Positions 47,676 to 57,141 are shown, counted from the first letter of the stretch. The stretch is 64,000 bases of DNA from Methyloversatilis discipulorum (GCF_018780585.1 NZ_JADMJL010000011.1:1-64000), one strand, 5' to 3'. Made by a program: numbers and translations. The notes: generated by a model not told the origin, from the letters alone.

Positions 47676-47870
47676 TCTGCTGGCTTGCCTTGCGGGGCGA
47701 TCCGTCGTGGCGCATTTGTCGTCATCACCCGAGGGATACCTGTGTAAGGTCGCGGTACCCCAGCGCGAGGTTATGCATCCGGACGCGAGCGGCCTATGAT
47801 GTGCGCAGTGGGTGCTGCCGGGGGAAGTCCCTTTTCATGGCAGCACGGCGGATCGAATCAGGGGGTTACA

Positions 47871-48314
47871 GTGAAGATTGCGTACGACGCTCAGGAGACC
47901 GTGACTGCAGACGTGCCGAAGCGTCTGGTCAGCATCCTTGCCGACGGCGGTGAACGCTTGCTCAAGCTGCAGGCCGAGTCGGTCAGTTCCGCGCTGACCA
48001 CCCAGATGCGGGCCATCGAGCCGCCGCAGACAGTCGCCGAGGCGATGTCTGCGCTGTGGCAGTTGCCGCAGCTTTACGGTGCCTTGCTCGAAGAGATGGC
48101 CGAGCACGCGCGGCAGTCCTATCACATCATGTCGCAGGTGCAGAACGAGCTGGTCGACCTGGCTTGCGATTCGGTGGTGCAGCAGGCGCCGGCGCTGACC
48201 GAGGCATTGAGCAGCGGCAACGTGCTGTTTGCCGACCGGCGTCACCGGTCGGTGGTGATCAACTTTCCCGACCGCCGCGGCATGATTGCGCGCAGCCGCT
48301 CGCAGAGCGCCTGA
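47871..48314 (+). CDS. Phasin-like protein
   Basis: A 147-residue, mostly helical protein ([20 protein letters not shown], then a run of heptads to about residue 105) that resembles phasins, which coat polyhydroxyalkanoate granules. The GTG at 47871 with a GGGGG-rich ribosome site gives [11 protein letters not shown]; the frame is open further upstream. No PHA synthase gene is nearby, so the role is inferred from weak family resemblance. Confidence 0.6.
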   Translation: MKIAYDAQETVTADVPKRLVSILADGGERLLKLQAESVSSALTTQMRAIEPPQTVAEAMSALWQLPQLYGALLEEMAEHARQSYHIMSQVQNELVDLACDSVVQQAPALTEALSSGNVLFADRRHRSVVINFPDRRGMIARSRSQSA

Positions 48315-48484
48315 CCGAGGCGCCGAGCGGCGCCGTTCGATGCGTTCCGGCGGTTGTCGGTGGCGACCTGCACGGCATTCGCCGGGAACCCCCGCGCCGC
48401 GGTAAAATCCTGACCCTTTCGCACGGGCGGCCTGTCCGACGCCGTGCGGCCCGCTATTTCCGCACCTTCCGGTTCCCCAACACG

Positions 48485-49387
48485 ATGAGTACATTGACGC
48501 ACCTGCAACGGCTGGAAGCCGAGAGCATCCACATCATGCGCGAAGTGGTGGCCGAGGCCGAAAACCCGGTCATGCTCTATTCGGTCGGCAAGGACAGCGC
48601 CGTCATGCTGCACCTCGCCGCCAAGGCCTTCTATCCGTCGGTCCCGCCCTTTCCGCTGCTGCACGTCGACACCACCTGGAAGTTCAAGGCGATGTACGAG
48701 TTTCGCGACGCAATGGCGCGCAAGCTCGGCATGGACCTGCTGGTGCACATCAATCCGGACGCCAAGGCACGCAACATCAACCCGTTCGACCACGGTTCGG
48801 CGCTGCACACCGACATGTGGAAGACCGAGGGCCTGAAGCAGGCGCTGGACAAGTACAAGTTCGACGCCGCTTTCGGCGGCGCCCGTCGCGACGAGGAAAA
48901 GTCGCGCGCCAAGGAGCGCATCTTCTCCTTCCGCACCGCGCAGCACCGCTGGGACCCGAAGAGCCAGCGCCCGGAGCTGTGGAAGCTGTACAACGCGCGC
49001 AAGCATCCGGGTGAATCGATCCGCGTGTTCCCGATCTCGAACTGGACCGAACTGGACATCTGGCAGTACATCCACCTCGAGAACATTCCCATCGTCCCGC
49101 TGTACTTCGCGGCCGAACGGCCGGTGGTCGAGCGCGACGGCACGCTCATCATGGTCGACGACGAGCGCATGCCGCTGCGTCCGGGCGAGACGCCGCAGAT
49201 GAAGAGCGTGCGCTTCCGCACGCTGGGCTGCTATCCGCTGACCGGCGCGGTCGAATCGACCGCTGCCACGCTGACCGACATCATCCAGGAAATGCTGCTG
49301 ACCACGACGTCGGAGCGCCAGGGCCGCGTGATCGACCACGATTCCTCCGGTTCGATGGAAAAGAAGAAGCAAGAGGGTTATTTCTAA
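48485..49387 (+). CDS. cysD: Sulfate adenylyltransferase subunit 2
   Basis: A 300-residue ATP-sulfurylase catalytic subunit: PP-loop [13 protein letters not shown] at about 33-45, [20 protein letters not shown], and a conserved C-terminus ending in EKKKQEGYF. With CysN it forms APS from ATP and sulfate for assimilation. The stop is followed at once by cysN, with no gap. The start at 48485 is the conserved [11 protein letters not shown]. Confidence 0.96.
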   Translation: MSTLTHLQRLEAESIHIMREVVAEAENPVMLYSVGKDSAVMLHLAAKAFYPSVPPFPLLHVDTTWKFKAMYEFRDAMARKLGMDLLVHINPDAKARNINPFDHGSALHTDMWKTEGLKQALDKYKFDAAFGGARRDEEKSRAKERIFSFRTAQHRWDPKSQRPELWKLYNARKHPGESIRVFPISNWTELDIWQYIHLENIPIVPLYFAAERPVVERDGTLIMVDDERMPLRPGETPQMKSVRFRTLGCYPLTGAVESTAATLTDIIQEMLLTTTSERQGRVIDHDSSGSMEKKKQEGYF

Positions 49388-51118
49388 ATGGCACACGTTT
49401 CCGACCTCATTTCGCAGGACATCGAGGCCTACCTGCGCCAGCACGAGCACAAGAGCCTGCTGCGCTTCATCACCTGCGGCAGTGTCGACGACGGCAAGAG
49501 CACGCTGATCGGTCGCCTGCTGTACGAATCGAAAATGCTGTTCGAGGACCAGCTGGCCGCGCTCGAAGCCGACTCGAAGAAGGTGGGCACACAGGGCGGC
49601 GACCTCGACTTCGCGCTGCTGGTCGACGGCCTGGCCGCGGAGCGCGAACAGGGCATCACGATCGACGTCGCCTACCGCTTCTTCTCGACCGACCGGCGCA
49701 AGTTCATCGTCGCCGACACGCCGGGCCACGAGCAGTACACGCGTAACATGGTCACCGGCGCCTCGACCGCCGATCTGGCCATCATCCTGGTCGACGCCCG
49801 TCACGGCGTGCAGACGCAGACCCGCCGCCACAGCTTCCTGGTGTCGCTGATCGGCATCAAGCGCGTCGTCGTCGCCATCAACAAGATGGACCTGGTCAGT
49901 TACTCGAAGGACGTGTACGAGCGCATCGAGAAGGACTACCGGGATTTCGCTGCGCAGATCGGCCTCTCCGACATCCTGTGCATCCCGATGTCCGCGCTGA
50001 AGGGCGACAACATCATCGAGAAGAGCGCTGCCACGCCGTGGTACGCCGGTCCGGCGCTGATGGACCACCTGGAAACCGTGCAGATCGAGGACGACCTGCA
50101 GGCGCGTCCGTTCCGTCTGCCGGTGCAGTGGGTCAATCGCCCGAATCTCGACTTCCGCGGTTTCTCCGGCCAGATCGCTTCCGGCACCGTGCGTCCCGGC
50201 GACCGCGTGCGCGTGCAGCCGTCCGGCCGCGACACCACGGTCGAGCGCATCGTGCTGTCGACGCACGATCTGAGCGAAGCGGTGGCTGGCCAGTCGGTCA
50301 CCGTTACCTTCGCCGACGAGATCGACTGTTCGCGCGGCGACGTGATCGTCGCCGCTGATACGCCGGCACTGATCGGCGACAGCTTCGACGCCACGCTGGT
50401 GTGGATGAGCGATGAAGCCATGGCCACCGGTCGCAGCTATCTGATGAAGTGCGGCACCCGTACGGTCGGCGCCACCGTCAATGCGATCGAATACCGTGTG
50501 AACGTGAATACGATGGAGCGCTCCGCCACCGCCGCGCTTGCACTGAACGAGATCGGCCGCGTGTCGCTGCTCACGGACCGACTGCTTGCCTTCGATCCGT
50601 ACGAGTCGGTGCGTGATACCGGCAGCTTCATCCTGATCGATCGCCTGACCAACAACACGGTCGGCGCCGGCCTGCTGCATGGCGCTCGCAGCCGACCGCG
50701 CGACCTGAGCTGGACGCGCCTGGAAACCGGTCGCGCTGCACGCGCTGCACTGAAGCAGCAGTCGCCGCTGCTGCTGTGGGCAGGCGAAGGCATCGCCGCC
50801 GACAAGCTTGAACAGAAACTCATGTCGCTCGGCCGCCACACCATCACGCTGCCGGCTGCCACCGCAGATCTGCCGCGCATCGCCGGCATCCTGCTCGATG
50901 CCGGTCTGGTGGTGGTGATCGACGCCGACTCGGCGCAGCCGGACAGCCTGGTTGCCGCACTGCCGTCTGGCGAGCACGTCGAACTGAAGATCGACGCCGG
51001 CGCCGCGCAGGCCGCGCTGGACGCCAGCGGCCAGCGTCTCGTGCTGGCTGCCGGCGCGGCGGAAGAAGTGGTCGAACAGATCGTCGAAACCCTGCGCCGC
51101 GCCGGACGTCTGAGTTGA
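49388..51118 (+). CDS. cysN: Sulfate adenylyltransferase subunit 1 with degenerate APS-kinase-like tail
   Basis: A 576-residue protein. The GTPase part (about 25-240) has GSVDDGKSTLIGRLL, DTPGHEQYTRNM and NKMD, followed by two beta-barrel domains to about 445. Plain CysN ends near there, but residues about 452-576 form an extra domain. Its LKQQSPLLLW, KLMSLGRHTITLP and LLDAGLVVVI segments align with CysC. The expected Walker A (GLSGAGKS) reads GEGIAAD and the DGDN motif is gone. APS kinase activity is therefore unlikely, and the tail may be structural. Confidence 0.93.
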   Translation: MAHVSDLISQDIEAYLRQHEHKSLLRFITCGSVDDGKSTLIGRLLYESKMLFEDQLAALEADSKKVGTQGGDLDFALLVDGLAAEREQGITIDVAYRFFSTDRRKFIVADTPGHEQYTRNMVTGASTADLAIILVDARHGVQTQTRRHSFLVSLIGIKRVVVAINKMDLVSYSKDVYERIEKDYRDFAAQIGLSDILCIPMSALKGDNIIEKSAATPWYAGPALMDHLETVQIEDDLQARPFRLPVQWVNRPNLDFRGFSGQIASGTVRPGDRVRVQPSGRDTTVERIVLSTHDLSEAVAGQSVTVTFADEIDCSRGDVIVAADTPALIGDSFDATLVWMSDEAMATGRSYLMKCGTRTVGATVNAIEYRVNVNTMERSATAALALNEIGRVSLLTDRLLAFDPYESVRDTGSFILIDRLTNNTVGAGLLHGARSRPRDLSWTRLETGRAARAALKQQSPLLLWAGEGIAADKLEQKLMSLGRHTITLPAATADLPRIAGILLDAGLVVVIDADSAQPDSLVAALPSGEHVELKIDAGAAQAALDASGQRLVLAAGAAEEVVEQIVETLRRAGRLS

Positions 51119-51124
51119 GCGACA

Positions 51125-51151
51125 GGCCGGACGCGCGCTGCGCGCCCGGCC
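51125..51151 (+). terminator. Hairpin after cysN
   Basis: GGCCGG/CCGGCC outer and GCGCG/CGCGC inner stems with a 3-nt loop follow seven bases behind the cysN stop. There is no T-tract, only a C/T-rich tail, so terminator strength is uncertain. Confidence 0.45.
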
Positions 51152-51178
51152 CTCCCTCCCACCGACGCCGGAGCCGCG

Positions 51179-51826
51179 ATGAGCGCCCAACCTCCCGCAG
51201 ACGAGGACGCGGTCCGCGCCGCGTCGATCGAGAAGTACCGCAGGCGTGCCGCCGGCTATGACGCCACCTGCGGACCGACCTGGCCGATCCGCGAACGCGC
51301 GATTGCACTGCTCGGCCTGCAAGCCGGTCAGTCGGTGCTCGACGTCGGCTGCGGCACCGGGCTCAGCCTGCCGTTGCTGCGGGCTGCCGTCGGCGATACC
51401 GGGCGGGTCTATGGCTTCGACCAGAGCCCGGACATGCTGGCGCAGGCGTGCCGCCGCGTGGCAGAGGCCGGCTGGGACAACGTCGAACTGTTCGAAACCG
51501 CGGCGCAGGGCCTGCGCTTGCCGGACCGGGTCGATGCGCTGCTGTTCCACTACACCCACGACATCCTGCGCTCGCATAGCGCGATCGACAGCCTGCTGGC
51601 CTGCGCGCGACCGGGCACCGTGGTGGCAATCGCCGGCATCAAGTATTTCCCGCGCTGGCTGGCGCCGCTCAACCTCTGGGTCTATCTGAAGAACCACGGC
51701 TACAACGGCGCGCCGGGCGAGCTGCGTGCGCCGTGGGATCGCATCGCACCGCGCCTGGTCGATTGGTCGATCACGATCACGCAGTACGGCATGGGCTATC
51801 TGGCCCGCGGCCGCGTGCCGGAATGA
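51179..51826 (+). CDS. SAM-dependent methyltransferase
   Basis: A 215-residue class I methyltransferase: YRRRAAGYDATCGPTW, motif I VLDVGCGTGLSLPLL, and VYGFDQSPDMLAQACRR. It resembles UbiE/phospholipid-type methyltransferases, but the acceptor is unknown. The stop overlaps the ATG of the membrane sulfatase gene (ATGA), which suggests a joint envelope-related role. Confidence 0.8.
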   Translation: MSAQPPADEDAVRAASIEKYRRRAAGYDATCGPTWPIRERAIALLGLQAGQSVLDVGCGTGLSLPLLRAAVGDTGRVYGFDQSPDMLAQACRRVAEAGWDNVELFETAAQGLRLPDRVDALLFHYTHDILRSHSAIDSLLACARPGTVVAIAGIKYFPRWLAPLNLWVYLKNHGYNGAPGELRAPWDRIAPRLVDWSITITQYGMGYLARGRVPE

Positions 51827-53556
51827 CCGACAGACGCGCGTCGGGCCCGCAGCAGGCCATCGTCGCGCTGGCCGCGCTGCTGCTCGGCAACGCGCTGCTC
51901 AGCGCCAACAATCTGTGGCCCACGCCCTTCATCGTGCCGGATCACCGGCTGTCGCCGGAGTTCGTCGGCCTGTGGCTGGCACTGATGGTGGTAGTTGCCC
52001 GCTATGGCCGCCTGCCGGCTCGCGCACTTACGGTCTTTACTGCGCTGTTCCTGCTGTTCGCGCTCGGTCGCTATGCCGACGTGACCGTGCCCGGCCTGTT
52101 TGGCCGGCCGGTCAATCTGTTCTGGGATGGCCAGCAGATTCCACGCTTTCTCTGGGTGACGGCGCAGGGCCTGCCCTGGTGGGTGAGCGTCGGTGCGCTG
52201 GCAGCGATTTCGCTGCTCAGCTGGGCACTGTGGCGCGGCGCGCGTGCGCTGGTCGGGCAGATCGCGCACCGGGCGGTTCCGTATGCGCTGCGTCACCGCT
52301 GGTCGCGCGTCGCGACCGCGCTGGCGATGCTGCTGGTGGCCGCCAATCTGGCCGGCGTCGAGGCAACCTGGCCGGTGGTGTCGCGGCCGATCACGCCGAC
52401 CTACTGGCGGCAGGCCACTTTGCTTGCCACGCTGATGTCGCCGGAGGCGGTGGCGCGCGCGCTGCCGCAGGTGCCGGCGCTGAACGACGCGCTGGCGCAG
52501 CCGCCGGGCCGTGCGCTGAGCGCGCTGCGCGGTCGCGACGTCTATCTGATGCCGCTCGAGTCCTACGGCGCCGTGGTCTACGACGATGCGCAGGCGGCGC
52601 GTCTGCTGCAGCCGGCGCGCGACCGTCTTGCGCAGGACCTGGCTGCCGGCGGCTGGCAGGTGGTGTCGGCTTTCATGCGCTCGCCCACCTTCGGCGGCGC
52701 GTCCGATCTTGCACAGCTCGGCATGCTCTCCGGCCTCGATCTGAGTGACCCGCGGCGACACGACCTGCTGGTCACGACCGAGCGACCGACGCTGATCACC
52801 CTGTTCCGGCGCAACGGCTACCGCACGTACGGCTTCTATCCGGCGCTGTTCTGGGAGTGGCCGGAACGCGTGTTCTACGGTTACGACGTGTTCATCGACG
52901 GCCGCGACCTGCGCTACCCGGGTCCCGAAATAGGCTACTGGAAGATTCCTGACCAGTATTCGGCCGAGCGATTCGAACAGCTGCACCCGCGTGAGGCCGA
53001 CGCGCCGCCGCGCTTCGTGTTCTTCCCGACCATCACCAGCCATCTGCCGTTCTCGCCGGTGCCGCCCTTCCAGCCCGACATCGACCGCCTGCTCGGCGAC
53101 ACGCCCTTCGATCCGGTCGATGCGGCACGCGCGCTGGCGAAGAAGCCAGACTGGCTGAACATGTTCCCGGACTACATCGGAACCATCGAGTACACCTACC
53201 GCTGGCTGGGCGACCACCTGCGACGGGCGCCACCGCGCGACACGCTCTACGTGCTGGCCGGCGATCACCAGCCGGTGGCCGGCGTCAGCGGCGAAGGCGC
53301 GTCGTGGGACGTGCCGGTGCACATCGTGTCGCGCGACCCCGAATTGCTCGCGCGCTTCGTCGCACAGGGCTTCCAGCCCGGGCTGACGCCGCCGCGCGCA
53401 GCCGTCGGCGGTCTGCACGACCTGACGACCCTGCTGCTGCGCGCGTCCGGCGATCTGCCGATCGCGCGGCTCGGCCTCGCCTCGCAGTCTTCGGCGCTGA
53501 CCGCTCAGGCGACGTCGAGCGCGGCCGGTGTTGCTTCCACTGCGTCGTCGCGATAG
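51823..53556 (+). CDS. LTA-synthase-like membrane sulfatase-domain protein
   Basis: A 577-residue protein. About five membrane helices (residues 10-200) are followed by an extracytoplasmic sulfatase/phosphatase domain of the LtaS/OpgB type. Recognisable elements are YLMPLESYGAVV, RSPTFGGASDLAQLGML, FFPTITSHLPF and LAGDHQPVAG, the last with metal-binding Asp-His. Relatives transfer glycerol phosphate or phosphoethanolamine to envelope glycans; the substrate here is unknown. Its last 52 bases overlap the converging ATP-grasp gene. Confidence 0.85.
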   Translation: MTDRRASGPQQAIVALAALLLGNALLSANNLWPTPFIVPDHRLSPEFVGLWLALMVVVARYGRLPARALTVFTALFLLFALGRYADVTVPGLFGRPVNLFWDGQQIPRFLWVTAQGLPWWVSVGALAAISLLSWALWRGARALVGQIAHRAVPYALRHRWSRVATALAMLLVAANLAGVEATWPVVSRPITPTYWRQATLLATLMSPEAVARALPQVPALNDALAQPPGRALSALRGRDVYLMPLESYGAVVYDDAQAARLLQPARDRLAQDLAAGGWQVVSAFMRSPTFGGASDLAQLGMLSGLDLSDPRRHDLLVTTERPTLITLFRRNGYRTYGFYPALFWEWPERVFYGYDVFIDGRDLRYPGPEIGYWKIPDQYSAERFEQLHPREADAPPRFVFFPTITSHLPFSPVPPFQPDIDRLLGDTPFDPVDAARALAKKPDWLNMFPDYIGTIEYTYRWLGDHLRRAPPRDTLYVLAGDHQPVAGVSGEGASWDVPVHIVSRDPELLARFVAQGFQPGLTPPRAAVGGLHDLTTLLLRASGDLPIARLGLASQSSALTAQATSSAAGVASTASSR

Positions 53557-54845
53557 GGCGCGCGCCAGCCGAGCAGGTCACTGGCCGTTTCCGCCCGTGC
53601 GCGCAGTTCGGCCGCGTCGGCGCCGTCCAGATGGACGATGCCGTAGCGGTGGCTGCCGGTCCATTTCAGGTCGCGCCGCAGCGCCCGGCCGCGGCGGCCG
53701 AAAGCGAACAGCAGGCCGTCCGGAAAGGCCTCGGCGAAGCGCGCACGCCGCGCCGTGTCGGGCATCGGCGGCACGGTGGCCGTGTCGAAGGCGCGATAGA
53801 CCAGGCTGGCCGCGACACGGGCACGTGGCGTCTCACGACGCAGCAGGCGCGGGTCCTCGCCGTGCGCCAGTGCGAGCGACCAGGCGTGGGCGTCGATGCC
53901 GTGCACGCGCAGGTAGAGGTCGGAAAACTGCGACGCCAGACGCGGATTGCACTCGATCACGGTAAGCCGGTCGCGCGCATCGTCGTAGAAGAACTCCAGG
54001 TTGAAGAAACCGTGGTCGTAGCCGATCGCGCCAAGGAAGCGGCGTGCCACGTCGAGCGCGCGCACCTGCACCGAGGCGGGCAGCCGGCTGGGCAGTTCCC
54101 AGCGCATGAAGGCCTGGGTGCCCGGGTGCATGATGGCGTCGACCACGCCCAGCGCATGCACCTGTCCGTCAAACACCCAGCCGTCGAGATTGAACTGCGG
54201 CGTCGCCGGATCGATCGGCTCCTCCAGCAGCATGCGGTGCGCGCTGCCGGCCGCGGACAGACGCGCGCGGCAGACGCGGTCGAAAGGTTCGATCAAACGT
54301 CGGATGATCCAGCGCTCGGCCACGTCGAAGCGGGTGTGCGCCTGCAGCACCTCGCGGCTGCCGACTTCGCGCGCCAGCACGGAAAAGGCCGCCTTGATCG
54401 GCTTCGCGTAGACCGGGTAGGCAAAGCCGGCCGGCAGCCCTGTCGGCACGTCGTCGCCACACGCCATGTCCAGCGCGGCGAAACGCAGGCAGGCCTCTGG
54501 CGCGACGGCTTGCAGCACGCGCCGCGCGTGCAGCTTGTGCTGCGCCGCCAGGATGGCTTCGGGCGGCGCGCAGGGCAGGTCCAGCCTTTCTGCGACCAGC
54601 GCGGCTGCCAGTGCACCGAAGGCCTCCTGGTGCGACAGCACTGCCGACCAGCCGCGCCGTCGTGCGCGCGCCGCGGTGCGCTCGGCGAAGCGTTCGAGGT
54701 CGAAACCGATCAACCGCAGACTGGACGGGAACGAAAACAGATCGAAGCCCGCGTGGTCGAAGTCGTGGCCCGCGCCTGAGCGCGCGAAGCCGATGCGATC
54801 CCAGTCGTAGGCGAACAGCAGGCCGGCGCGCGGTCTGGAGGGCAC
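53505..54845 (-). CDS. ATP-grasp enzyme of unknown function next to egtD
   Basis: A 446-residue protein with an ATP-grasp fold at about 110-330. FAYPVYAKPIKAAFS gives the first nucleotide lysine. GFFNLEFFYDD and LTVIECNPRLASQ give the Mg-binding Glu and Asn pattern. The N-terminal part (about 1-105) is a pre-ATP-grasp domain. Such enzymes join a carboxylate to an amine or thiol. It diverges from egtD with a 94-bp gap and could share control with the hercynine/selenoneine genes, so a role in tailoring or using that product is possible. Other roles are equally open. Confidence 0.8.
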   Translation of the reverse strand: MPSRPRAGLLFAYDWDRIGFARSGAGHDFDHAGFDLFSFPSSLRLIGFDLERFAERTAARARRRGWSAVLSHQEAFGALAAALVAERLDLPCAPPEAILAAQHKLHARRVLQAVAPEACLRFAALDMACGDDVPTGLPAGFAYPVYAKPIKAAFSVLAREVGSREVLQAHTRFDVAERWIIRRLIEPFDRVCRARLSAAGSAHRMLLEEPIDPATPQFNLDGWVFDGQVHALGVVDAIMHPGTQAFMRWELPSRLPASVQVRALDVARRFLGAIGYDHGFFNLEFFYDDARDRLTVIECNPRLASQFSDLYLRVHGIDAHAWSLALAHGEDPRLLRRETPRARVAASLVYRAFDTATVPPMPDTARRARFAEAFPDGLLFAFGRRGRALRRDLKWTGSHRYGIVHLDGADAAELRARAETASDLLGWRAPYRDDAVEATPAALDVA

Positions 54846-54885
54846 GTATCATCCTTGGCGAGTGGCCGGTCGCGCCGGCGGGATC

Positions 54886-54915
54886 CACTGCGGGCAATCG
54901 GCCGCCCGCGCAGTG
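54886..54915 (+). promoter_or_regulatory. Imperfect hairpin in the egtD leader
   Basis: CACTGCGGGC pairs with GCCCGC-GCAGTG across an 8-nt loop with a two-base bulge. It lies in the 94-bp gap between the divergent ATP-grasp and egtD starts, upstream of the egtD ribosome site (GAGGGGAA). It could be an operator or an RNA structure. Confidence 0.3.
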
Positions 54916-54939
54916 CACAGAATACGAGGGGAATGGACC

Positions 54940-55905
54940 ATGGTGCGCACGCCGCGTTTCATCCAGCTGCAGCCGGTCGACGACGCGGGGCAGATGCCGG
55001 CGCTGTGGGGCGGTCTGCAGGCGCCGGTGGCGCGGGTGTCGCCGAAGTATTTCTACGACGCACTGGGTTCGCGGCTGTTCGAGGCGATCACCGAACTGGA
55101 CGAGTACTACCCGACGCGCACCGAGGCCGCCATCTTCGACGCCCACGCCGCCGACATGGCAGCGCGGCTGCGCGCGCACGCGGGCCCGGCGCACGATCTG
55201 ATCGACCTCGGTGCCGGCAGCTGTGCCAAGGCGGCGAAGCTGTTTCCGCTGTTCGCGCCGCACCGCTACGTCGCGGTCGACATCTCGGTCGACTTCCTGA
55301 AGCACTCGCTCGAGTGCCTGCAGCGCGCCCATCCGGACATGGACATGGTGGGTGTCGGCCTCGACTTCTCCGCCGCCCTCGCACTGCCAGCCGCGGTGTA
55401 CGACGGGCCGGCGCTGGTGTTCTACCCTGGCTCCAGCATCGGCAACTTTGCGCCGGACGAGGCGCTGCGCCTGCTGCGCGAAGCGCGCACGGTGGCCCGC
55501 GGCGGCGCGCTGCTGATCGGCGTCGATCTGGTCAAGGACAAGGCCGTGCTCGACGCCGCCTACGACGACGCGCTCGGGGTGACCGCCGCATTCAACCTGA
55601 ATGTGCTGCGCCATCTGAACCGCATCGCCGGCACCGATTTCCGCATCGCCGACTGGCGCCACGTCGCCTTCTTCGATCCGGCGTGTTCGCGCATCGAAAT
55701 GCACCTGGAGGCGCGCCAGTCGCTCACCGTGCACTGGCCGGGCGGCGAGCGCCGTTTCGCCGCTGGCGAGCGCATCCTCACCGAACACTCATGGAAATGG
55801 ACGCGCGAGCGCTTCGACGCGCTGCTGCGCGAAGCCGGTTTCCGCGACATGAGCTGCTGGACCGACGCGTGCGACCGGTTCGGCGTGTTCCTCGCATGCG
55901 CCTGA
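54940..55905 (+). CDS. egtD: L-histidine N-alpha-methyltransferase (hercynine synthase)
   Basis: A 321-residue EgtD: ELDEYYPTRTE at 52-62, SAM motif DLGAGSCAKAAKLFP from residue 89, VDISVDFLKHSLE, and FYPGSSIGNF. It trimethylates histidine to hercynine, the precursor shared by ergothioneine and selenoneine. The ATG at 54940 has a good ribosome site; the longer frame to 54862 crosses the leader hairpin. The gene converges on the EgtB/SenA gene with an 11-bp gap. Confidence 0.94.
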   Translation: MVRTPRFIQLQPVDDAGQMPALWGGLQAPVARVSPKYFYDALGSRLFEAITELDEYYPTRTEAAIFDAHAADMAARLRAHAGPAHDLIDLGAGSCAKAAKLFPLFAPHRYVAVDISVDFLKHSLECLQRAHPDMDMVGVGLDFSAALALPAAVYDGPALVFYPGSSIGNFAPDEALRLLREARTVARGGALLIGVDLVKDKAVLDAAYDDALGVTAAFNLNVLRHLNRIAGTDFRIADWRHVAFFDPACSRIEMHLEARQSLTVHWPGGERRFAAGERILTEHSWKWTRERFDALLREAGFRDMSCWTDACDRFGVFLACA

Positions 55906-55916
55906 GACGTGCCGTG

Positions 55917-57128
55917 TCAGCGGATCGCGCAGCTGCGGAAGCCGGCCGGCACGTCGTCGCGCTCGGGCCGGAAGAAGTTGCGGTAGCGCGGGTCGCGCAT
56001 GCGCGGCTGCGTCATGAAGGAGGCGCCGCGCAGCACGCGGCGGTCACCGAACCACGGCGCCGAATAGTCGCGATAGGGATGCGGCGCGAAGCCGGGGTAG
56101 GGCAGGAAGTCGCTGGCCGTCCATTCCCATACGGCGCCCCAGCGGAAGCGATCCGGCGCGCTCAGTGCAGCACACTCCCACTCCGCTTCGGTCGGCAGCC
56201 GGCGGCCGGCCCAGCGACACCACGCTTCGGCTTCGTAGGCGCTCAGGTGGCAGGCTGCGGTGTCCGCGCCCAGCACCTGCCAGCGACCGTATGTGCAGCG
56301 CTCCCAGCAGCTGCCGGTGCGTCTCAGGTAGCGCGGCTGCGTGCGCCCCTGCGCCATGCGCCAGCGCCAGCCGTCGGCGCTCCACCAGCGCGGGTCTTCG
56401 TAGCCGCCGGCATCGACGAAGGGCAGGTAGTCGCGCCAGCTCACTGCGGCGCTGTCGATGTCCAGCGCCGGCACGTTCACCGTGTGCGCGCACAGTTCGT
56501 TGTCGAAGGCGAAGCCGTCTTCGCTGCTGCCGAGCAGGTGGCGGGCTGCGGGCACCGACAGCGTGTCGCGTGCGCCGGCCGCTGTCGGCTGCCAGCGCGG
56601 GTCGTCCACCGCGATGTCAAGCTGCTGCGCCATGTACAGCGCGGCTTCGTGGTGCATGTCCTCGTGCAGCAACGACAGGCGGAAGAAGTAGAGCGCGTCG
56701 TCGCCATCGTCCGGCACGCCTGCCAGCAGCGAAAGGACACCGTCCAGTTGCCGGGCGAGATCGTCCAGCGTCGTATCGGCGTCCGGCAGCGGCAGGGTGG
56801 GGCGGCTCGCGTGGGGCACGCGGCTGGAGTCGTACAGCGCGTCGGCGTTGGCCCGCAGCGGCGGCGTGCGCGCGACGTCGGGGTCGGCACGCACGCCCTT
56901 CAGATAAAGCGGATTGCGCAGCGTCCACCACGCCTGGAACCATCCGATGTGACCCAGCTCCCACAGCGGCGGATTCAGCGTTTCGTGGACCGGAATGCGC
57001 AGTGTCGGGCGGGCGCGCCGATAGTCGGCGAAACGGGCCAGCGTGTCATCGCGGCTCGCGCGCAGCGCTGCCGCGAGAGCCGTGCGGTCTCCGCGACGCG
57101 CGACCGCCGATTGATCTGAGGCCTCCAT
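55917..57128 (-). CDS. senA: SenA/EgtB-type non-haem iron enzyme (probable selenoneine synthase)
   Basis: A 403-residue protein with a DinB-like N-terminal domain and a C-terminal formylglycine-generating-enzyme-like domain (RRLPTEAEWECAAL, GAVWEWTASDF, RVLRGASF). The iron ligands appear intact: His60 in LWELGH, and His155 and His159 in HEDMH. EgtB joins hercynine to a thiol donor; SenA homologues join it to a selenosugar. Assignment to SenA rests mainly on the adjacent senB-type and selD genes. The ATG at 57128 is 13 bp from the divergent senB start. Confidence 0.85.
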   Translation of the reverse strand: MEASDQSAVARRGDRTALAAALRASRDDTLARFADYRRARPTLRIPVHETLNPPLWELGHIGWFQAWWTLRNPLYLKGVRADPDVARTPPLRANADALYDSSRVPHASRPTLPLPDADTTLDDLARQLDGVLSLLAGVPDDGDDALYFFRLSLLHEDMHHEAALYMAQQLDIAVDDPRWQPTAAGARDTLSVPAARHLLGSSEDGFAFDNELCAHTVNVPALDIDSAAVSWRDYLPFVDAGGYEDPRWWSADGWRWRMAQGRTQPRYLRRTGSCWERCTYGRWQVLGADTAACHLSAYEAEAWCRWAGRRLPTEAEWECAALSAPDRFRWGAVWEWTASDFLPYPGFAPHPYRDYSAPWFGDRRVLRGASFMTQPRMRDPRYRNFFRPERDDVPAGFRSCAIR

Positions 57129-57141
57129 CGAACACACGTCC

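Noticed and set aside
47403-47747. Plus-strand 114-codon ORF after the phosphoglycosyl transferase gene
   Set aside because: It is antisense to the IS3 transposase relic and has no ribosome site or family resemblance.
48242-51697. 1151-codon open frame on the minus strand opposite cysD and cysN
   Set aside because: High GC leaves antisense frames open. The translation is rich in Arg, Gln, His and Val, without domains, while the plus strand encodes clear CysD and CysN.
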